Source of the DNA: Clostridiaceae bacterium OM02-2AC
Lineage (GTDB): Bacteria; Bacillota_I; Bacilli_A; Erysipelotrichales; Erysipelotrichaceae
Direction: 5' to 3'
NCBI GenBank assembly: GCA_003481775.1
Contig: QULU01000001.1
Coordinates: 62,436 to 126,435, forward strand
Length of the DNA: 64,000 nucleotides
Shown here piece after piece: positions 59,142 to 64,000 of this stretch; within the stretch, counting starts at the first letter, position 1; each line of letters starts with the position of its first letter. The position numbers and the translations under genes were made by a program. The notes under the pieces were generated by a model. It saw only the letters and a program-made list of their open reading frames with translations. It did not search any database and was not told the origin of the DNA.

Positions 59142-60794
59142 CTATCTCCTTCTTCCACGCTTCAGCAATTTGGACAAGTCCAGATGCAGAATCGTCTGCG
59201 GTATGGAAAAGAAATACGTAATACCAAAGTATACCAGCATGGCAAGCGTTCCATTGACAGCAAGCTGTAAAAGACTCAGCATCCGTCCGGAGCCATAGCC
59301 CTTCAAGCCGATGAAAGCACAGCCTCTTGCGACTGCAAACAGAGCTACCATCGCCAGAAGGATAACCAGAAGCTTATGCAGCGTATACTTCCAGCGAATC
59401 TGATAGCGTGTTGTCAATGCGTAAATATCCAGAATAATAAAAATACCCATTGCAAGAATACTGGACATGACGACCCCCTGATAACCGAAATATTTCAACA
59501 GCGGATAAGCCACTGAAAATTTCACCACCATCATGATGGCAAGGTTGCGAATATTCAGCCTGCGCAAGCCAACCGCCATTAACAGTGCCGTAAAAATCGG
59601 TCCGATGGTATTTAAAAATGCCTCAATGGAGAACCAGCTCAAAATATTGGCTAAAAGCTCCAGATTCTTCGGGTCTGCCGGTGGAAACAGAATGGCATAC
59701 AGGGGCTTTGCATAAACAAACAGACAGAAGGAAATCGGAAGTCCGATATACAAAACGATATCCACACAGTCTCGGATATTTTTGCGTACCAGCTTCAGAT
59801 CATGATTGGTAAGTGCCGTAGTGATATGCGGTATGATGGCAGAGGAGAATCCCGGTGCCAGAATCATCGGGATGGACATCAGCTTTAAAACACCATAGTT
59901 GATAGAGCCGCTGATGAGTAAGATTTCCGCATCCGTATTGCCGTGTGCTTCAAGACCCTTATTCAAAAACAGCGTGTTGACAATCGTATCACTGTAGCCC
60001 AGTATCGCTACAATCAAATAAGGAAATGCGATAAACACAAGCTCCTTTAAAATTTCTCTTCGATCGTTGTTCCCTGCAATTTCCTGCTTTTTGGCAAGCC
60101 GCTTGAGCTCGCGCATCTGCTTTTTATCGTAGAGCTTTAGATGCATGATAGCCAAAATTGCCGATATACTGGTGGAAATCACACCAAAATACAGTGCCCA
60201 TACCTGATCCGTATGCAATGCATACACCGCAATCGCACTGGCGCTCAGCAGAAATGCAACACGGGCAACCTGCTCCAGAACCTGTGACAGTGCATAGACC
60301 TCCATATGCTTGAGTCCCTGATAGAAGCCGCGGATACTGGATAGCAGCGGTACGAAAAACAGAGCAAAGGAAATCAGAATCAGCACCATCTGCATCGTTT
60401 TGACGCTATTTCCTTCATCCGGCATAACAAGTGCTGCCAGCGGAGAGGAAAATAAAATTACGATAACCATCATTCCGAAGCCAAAGCAGGTCATCAAAGA
60501 TGCGGACAGCTTTTTGATCAGCAGCGAGGTTTGATAATCACCCCGTGTGGAGTATTTCGCAATCAATGTCGCAATCGCAAACGGAAAGCCAGCTGTACAG
60601 ATATTCAGCAGATAGGAATATATATTAAAGGCTACACCGTAATAGGCCAGATTGTCTGCTGATCCCAGCATGGAATTATAGGGAACTGCATAGAACAATC
60701 CAATGAATTTTGCAAAAAAGATGCCGGCAGAGCTGATCAGCCCTCCTGCTATAATCGACTGCTTCCGCTTGGAAACATCCATATTCTTACTCAT
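59142..60794 (-). CDS. SpoVB/MurJ-type polysaccharide flippase
   Basis: The 550-residue protein has about fourteen membrane segments of the MOP/MVF superfamily. Family marks include SSAGIFFAKFIGLFYAVPYNSMLG at the start (in part: AKFIGLFYAVPYNSMLG), FVPLLSSIRGFYQGLKHM, LMSIPMILAPGFSSAIIPHIT and a long loop KKQMRELKRLAKKQEIAGNN. Homologues flip lipid II or other lipid-linked sugars; SpoVB acts in the spore cortex. AGAAAGGATACG precedes the ATG. It follows a lipoprotein gene by 24 bases. Confidence 0.9.
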   Translation of the reverse strand: MSKNMDVSKRKQSIIAGGLISSAGIFFAKFIGLFYAVPYNSMLGSADNLAYYGVAFNIYSYLLNICTAGFPFAIATLIAKYSTRGDYQTSLLIKKLSASLMTCFGFGMMVIVILFSSPLAALVMPDEGNSVKTMQMVLILISFALFFVPLLSSIRGFYQGLKHMEVYALSQVLEQVARVAFLLSASAIAVYALHTDQVWALYFGVISTSISAILAIMHLKLYDKKQMRELKRLAKKQEIAGNNDRREILKELVFIAFPYLIVAILGYSDTIVNTLFLNKGLEAHGNTDAEILLISGSINYGVLKLMSIPMILAPGFSSAIIPHITTALTNHDLKLVRKNIRDCVDIVLYIGLPISFCLFVYAKPLYAILFPPADPKNLELLANILSWFSIEAFLNTIGPIFTALLMAVGLRRLNIRNLAIMMVVKFSVAYPLLKYFGYQGVVMSSILAMGIFIILDIYALTTRYQIRWKYTLHKLLVILLAMVALFAVARGCAFIGLKGYGSGRMLSLLQLAVNGTLAMLVYFGITYFFSIPQTILHLDLSKLLKRGRRR

Positions 60795-60818
60795 ATAACG
60801 TATCCTTTCTAGCTTCCG

Positions 60819-61343
60819 TTATCCATTCGTCTCATTATCCTTCTGTGCATAATTGCATGTGAAGAATACACGGCTCGTATTAACCAGCTTGGAATCCTTC
60901 CAGGTTACCATGACCTGCAATGTAAACTGATCATGCTCGGATATACCGTCCAGAAAGATCTTACTGACAAAGTTGCGCGCACCGTTTGCCTGATATGGAA
61001 TCATGTTGAAGGAGGTTTTCGCATCATCTCCCAGCAATCCCAGACACGGAAAGACATTGCTGTTGCTGTCCAGAGCCGGATCTACGGCAATCGCCTGAAT
61101 ATTGTACATCGCCACGCGCGGATTGGAAATAATAATCTCATACTGATAGCTGCTGTCCTTCTGCTTGAATACAGAAAGCTTATAATCAAAGGGAATGATT
61201 TTTGATTCACTGCCCTTGTTGTTCAATACAGCATCTACATAACTCTCATAGTTTTTTATACTCTCCTGCTCCTCTTTATGCGCATCACCGCAGCCGGTGA
61301 GCAGCAGGAAGCAGAGCAGACACCAAAGGGGGAATTTTCGCAT
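60819..61343 (-). CDS. Lipoprotein of unknown function
   Basis: The 174-residue protein starts with a lipoprotein signal peptide (KFPLWCLLCFLLLTGC; lipid-modified Cys at about residue 18), a charged KEEQESIKNYESY segment and a beta-rich domain. I do not recognise the family. GAGGTGATTCC precedes the ATG. It is the first gene of the unit with the flippase, pseudouridine synthase, dfrA and pdp, so it may help cell-envelope synthesis; that is only suggested by position. Confidence 0.75.
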   Translation of the reverse strand: MRKFPLWCLLCFLLLTGCGDAHKEEQESIKNYESYVDAVLNNKGSESKIIPFDYKLSVFKQKDSSYQYEIIISNPRVAMYNIQAIAVDPALDSNSNVFPCLGLLGDDAKTSFNMIPYQANGARNFVSKIFLDGISEHDQFTLQVMVTWKDSKLVNTSRVFFTCNYAQKDNETNG

Positions 61344-61575
61344 GGAATCACCTCTCGAGTTATTATATCATAAAGGTACTATTTAAGCCACATTTTCTAA
61401 TCCTGCGATGATTGTTTTGTATATTTAGGATAACAATTATGCACAAAACACACAAGGAAAAAAGCAAAATAGCAGCCCCAATATTCAGCTGTCCGCAGGT
61501 GTGCAATCGAAAAAAGGACTGTCTCTTCCCCTTTCGCTCACCCACGTGTTCAGGTTCTCAGGTATGCGATTTAAA
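61344..61575. other. Gene-free stretch upstream of the lipoprotein gene
   Basis: About 230 bases between the lipoprotein start and the ABC terminator. A 60-codon hydrophobic frame on the minus strand has no ribosome-binding site and is not supported. The lipoprotein promoter should lie here, but I could not place it with confidence. Confidence 0.35.
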
Positions 61576-61577
61576 AT

Positions 61578-61637
61578 AAAAAAAGACCCGGCAAAGCACA
61601 GGCTGTATTACCTCCATATGCATTGACAGGGCCTGTA
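61578..61637 (-). terminator. Terminator of the iron-siderophore ABC operon
   Basis: On the minus strand AGGCCC and GGGTCT close a structure with an inner ACAGGC/GCCTGT-type pairing, followed by TTTTTTTATTTT. It begins 19 bases after the ATPase stop. Confidence 0.65.
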
Positions 61638-61655
61638 TTTCAGCATGATAGCGTT

Positions 61656-62459
61656 TCATTGCTCAGGCATAGCCGTATGTTTACACAGTGCATAATCCAT
61701 GCAAATCGGGTAACCGTGCTTGGTGTCCTGCACGATTTTCGCATGAATATCATACAGCTGCAGCAGCTGCTCCTCCGAAATGACCTCCTGCGCCTTGCCG
61801 CTGTACAACGCTCTACCCTGCTTCATGCCAATCACATGATCGGCAAACTTAGCGGCCTGGTTCAGATCGTGAATAACCAGAATGATCGTTGTCTGTTCCT
61901 GTTTGTTTAAGTCCCGCAGCAGCTCCAGTATTTCCAGCTGATGTGCAATATCCAGATAGGTTGTCGGCTCATCCAGCAGAAGAATACCGGTTTTCTGTGC
62001 CAGTGCCATAGCGATCCACACCCGCTGCCGCTGCCCACCGGACAGCTCGTTCACATATGCATCCGCATGAGTCGAAATTCCGGTCTTTTTCATTGCCCAT
62101 GAAACGATATCATGATCCTGTTGATTCAGCGATTGCATCGCCTTCTGATAAGGAAAACGGCCATACTGTACCAGCTCACGAACACGCAGACCTTCGGGAA
62201 CCAGCGGGGATTGCGGAAGCAGCGCTAGTCGCTTTGCAATCTGTCTGCGCTTCATATCCTTTAACGATTCTCCATCCAGTAAGACCTCTCCCTTCTGCGG
62301 CGTGATGATGCCGGCCATAGTCTTCAGAAGGGTTGATTTCCCACATCCGTTTGGCCCGATCATCATGGTGATTTTCCTTTCCGGTATCTGCAGGCTGACA
62401 TCCTGCAGGACATGACTGTCCTCATATCCGGCATACAGATTCTGTACCTCCAACGTCAT
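61656..62459 (-). CDS. Iron-siderophore ABC transporter ATP-binding protein (FecE/FhuC type)
   Basis: The 267-residue ATPase shows Walker A IGPNGCGKSTLLK at about residues 35-47, Q-loop LALLPQSPLVPEG, signature LSGGQRQRVWIAMALAQ, Walker B ILLLDEPTTYLD and H-loop LVIHDLNQAA. These match ATPases of FecCD-type importers for siderophores, haem or cobalamin. GGAGG precedes the ATG, one base after the permease gene. The substrate-binding protein is not in the window; it may lie beyond the right edge. Confidence 0.94.
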   Translation of the reverse strand: MTLEVQNLYAGYEDSHVLQDVSLQIPERKITMMIGPNGCGKSTLLKTMAGIITPQKGEVLLDGESLKDMKRRQIAKRLALLPQSPLVPEGLRVRELVQYGRFPYQKAMQSLNQQDHDIVSWAMKKTGISTHADAYVNELSGGQRQRVWIAMALAQKTGILLLDEPTTYLDIAHQLEILELLRDLNKQEQTTIILVIHDLNQAAKFADHVIGMKQGRALYSGKAQEVISEEQLLQLYDIHAKIVQDTKHGYPICMDYALCKHTAMPEQ

Positions 62460-62460
62460 G

Positions 62461-63471
62461 CTACGACCTCCTATCGAGTTTCATCATCAGATAAATAAAA
62501 TAAGGAATGCCAATCATGGAAACCAGAATTCCCACCGGAATCTCCAACGGTGAAAACAGATTTCTTGCCAGCATATCCGCAATAATCAGCAACATGGAGC
62601 TGATCAAAGCTGCAAGCGGCAGCAGCAGACGATGCCGCACACCAGCGATACGAAGCGCAATCTGTGGTCCCAGCAGCCCCAGAAATGCAATGCTTCCGGC
62701 AACAGCTGTTGCCAGTGCCGCAAGCGCCGCTGCGGCTGCCAGAAACCATATCCGTGTTCGCTGCGTGGAAACCCCAAGTGCCGCTGCCCCCTCATCTCCA
62801 AGTGAAAGGATATCCAGCGTTCTGCTGTGTGTCCATACCAGCACCAGCAGCAAAAGGATCAGCGGAGCACTGACAAGAATATAGCGCCAGCTGCTTCCCC
62901 ACAAGGAGCCATTGGTCCACATCAGCACCTGATTATAATCACCTCTGCTCATTTGCAGCTGATAAAAGCTGATAACTGCTGTAATGCCGGCATTCACACC
63001 AACACCGGTAAGAAGGAAACGAATCGGGCGGATTCCATTGCGCCACGAATAACCATATAAAAAGGCTGTTGTGCAAAATGCGCCGGCTATGGCAAGCAGC
63101 GGCATGAGCAACACCTTCCCATCGGAAAGGGAGCTGCTGTAGGCGTTCGCTCCATGCGAAATCCACAATACGACAAACAGGGCACTTCCCGCATTGATAC
63201 CGATCATACCGGGCTCCGCAAGCGGATTTTTCGTAATCCCCTGCAAGATGGTGCCGGATACTCCCAGTGCGCTTCCAACAAGTATCGCAAGTACAATGCG
63301 TGGAAGCCGTATCTGAAAGATTGCAAATGTATGCGTTCTGCTTCCCTTGTTCAGCAATGTTGTCAACAGGTCAGAAGGGCTGATTGAATAGCTGCCGGTC
63401 ATGATGGAAAGCGCCACAGCAGCAAGCAGCAGGAGCACACACAGCACCAAAATCCTATGTCGTTTTTGCAT
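62461..63471 (-). CDS. FecCD-type iron-siderophore permease (second)
   Basis: The 336-residue permease has about ten membrane segments with FecCD marks: IRLPRIVLAILVGSALGVSGTILQGITKNPLAEPGMIGINAGS (in part: RLPRIVLAILVGSALGVSG and KNPLAEPGMIGINAG) and GSIAFLGLLGPQIALRIAG in the ATPase-contact loop. It overlaps the first permease stop by one base (TGATG). It forms a heterodimer with the permease encoded upstream. Confidence 0.94.
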   Translation of the reverse strand: MQKRHRILVLCVLLLLAAVALSIMTGSYSISPSDLLTTLLNKGSRTHTFAIFQIRLPRIVLAILVGSALGVSGTILQGITKNPLAEPGMIGINAGSALFVVLWISHGANAYSSSLSDGKVLLMPLLAIAGAFCTTAFLYGYSWRNGIRPIRFLLTGVGVNAGITAVISFYQLQMSRGDYNQVLMWTNGSLWGSSWRYILVSAPLILLLLVLVWTHSRTLDILSLGDEGAAALGVSTQRTRIWFLAAAAALAALATAVAGSIAFLGLLGPQIALRIAGVRHRLLLPLAALISSMLLIIADMLARNLFSPLEIPVGILVSMIGIPYFIYLMMKLDRRS

Positions 63472-64000
63472 CAGCCGCCCTCCTTTCTGACTAGCAGCAG
63501 AAACACCGGTATTCCCAATATGGCGGTAAACAAGCCGACCGGAAGCTCATACGGTGCGCTCAGCGTTCTGGCAGCGATATCCGCAAACACCAGCATCACA
63601 CCTCCATACAAAAAGCTGAGAGGAAGCAAATAGCGGATATCCCGCGAGAGCACTCTGCGTAGGATATGCGGAACAAACAGTCCGACAAAGCCAATGTTAC
63701 CGGCAACTGCCACACACATCGCACAAAGGGGAATCATCGCCAGAATGACCTGCTTTTTCAATCCTGACGCATCAACGCCAAGGGAGATGGCAGCTTCATC
63801 CCCAAGAGAAAGCAGATTAACCCTGCCGCTCAGTCGTAGGAATACACTCATACAGAAAAGTGTCACTACTCCCAATCCAATGACAGCTCCCCAATCCGCC
63901 TGCCGAAACCCGCCGGCAATCCAGAACGCCAGCTCCTGTGAGCGATTTTGTACAAGTGCTGTCAGGGACGCTGTCGATAGAAAGAACATACTGAAGGCGG
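63471..64000 (-). CDS. FecCD-type permease (first), 5' part cut by window edge
   Basis: The frame is open to base 64000, so only the C-terminal half is seen (about 176 residues). It includes LSLGDEAAISLGVD, AGNIGFVGLFVPHILRRVL (ATPase-contact loop) and a last membrane segment ending in RKEGG. The internal Met at 63989 is not the start; the codons before it (AFS) continue the family sequence. It is the partner of the next permease, and the gene for the binding protein probably precedes it outside the window. Confidence 0.9.
   Translation of the reverse strand, partial: AFSMFFLSTASLTALVQNRSQELAFWIAGGFRQADWGAVIGLGVVTLFCMSVFLRLSGRVNLLSLGDEAAISLGVDASGLKKQVILAMIPLCAMCVAVAGNIGFVGLFVPHILRRVLSRDIRYLLPLSFLYGGVMLVFADIAARTLSAPYELPVGLFTAILGIPVFLLLVRKEGG

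Noticed and set aside
61363..61545. 60-codon minus-strand frame with a hydrophobic segment
   Set aside because: No ribosome-binding site and unusual composition; not supported as a gene.
1..64000. Mobile elements, prophage, CRISPR arrays, rRNA and tRNA genes
   Set aside because: I looked for transposase, integrase and phage genes, terminal repeats and regular repeat arrays and saw none; tRNA and rRNA were judged by eye only, so a tRNAscan/Infernal run would be the decisive test.

Overview
The window looks like chromosomal core DNA from a low- to mid-GC, spore-forming Firmicute, most likely an Erysipelotrichaceae member of the [Clostridium] innocuum type. This rests on gene content and order: a nusB-xseA-xseB-ispA-dxs-tlyA-recN block next to Asp23 and spoIIIAH genes, T-box leaders before hisS and leuS, TRAP and Nfn systems, and Ku/ligase. 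The species is an inference from memory, not a database result. I found no insertion sequence, prophage, CRISPR array, rRNA or tRNA.

Layout. 1-12 kb (minus strand) carries DNA repair, isoprenoid, RNA-modification, flavin and alarmone genes: recN (cut by the window edge), tlyA, dxs, ispA, xseB, xseA, nusB, a 5'-nucleotidase, Asp23, spoIIIAH, a RelA/SpoT-like synthetase, ribF and truB. 12-16.5 kb has a TtcA-type tRNA thiolase, an HD hydrolase, a probable 6S RNA and a two-gene NHEJ system (ku-ligD). 16.7-19.5 kb is an ABC exporter operon with its own LytTR regulator and a DUF3021 protein. 19.8-29.9 kb holds hisS-aspS and leuS, each behind a T-box, with a YebC-family gene, an acyltransferase and a YitT protein.

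30.2-44.3 kb is the most distinctive part. NfnAB transhydrogenase genes are followed by a seven-gene minus-strand operon: an old-yellow-enzyme/dienoyl-CoA-reductase-like flavoenzyme, a quinate/shikimate dehydrogenase, an MFS carrier, a three-part TRAP transporter and a type I dehydroquinase. A divergent LysR gene lies next to it. This looks like uptake and conversion, perhaps reductive, of quinate or shikimate. Just beyond it, pointing the other way, is a biosynthetic pair: an AroE-AroK fusion and a DAHP synthase. Upstream of that pair I read a 15-codon leader peptide rich in Tyr and Phe codons, followed by competing hairpins and a terminator, which is the layout of ribosome-mediated attenuation. 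A cell could thus separate shikimate catabolism (LysR) from synthesis (Phe/Tyr supply).

44.3-64 kb is mixed housekeeping and small accessory genes: a short pyruvate-kinase-like protein, Nif3, an M42 peptidase, DUF2809, DegV, a YgjP-type metallohydrolase, a radical SAM protein, a C26 amidohydrolase, a VTT membrane protein, a HAD phosphatase, an unrecognised gene behind a structured leader RNA, MFS/TetR/cupin genes, a pyrimidine-nucleoside phosphorylase, dihydrofolate reductase, an RsuA-type pseudouridine synthase, a SpoVB/MurJ-type flippase, a lipoprotein, and the 3' end of an iron-siderophore ABC transporter operon that runs off the right edge.
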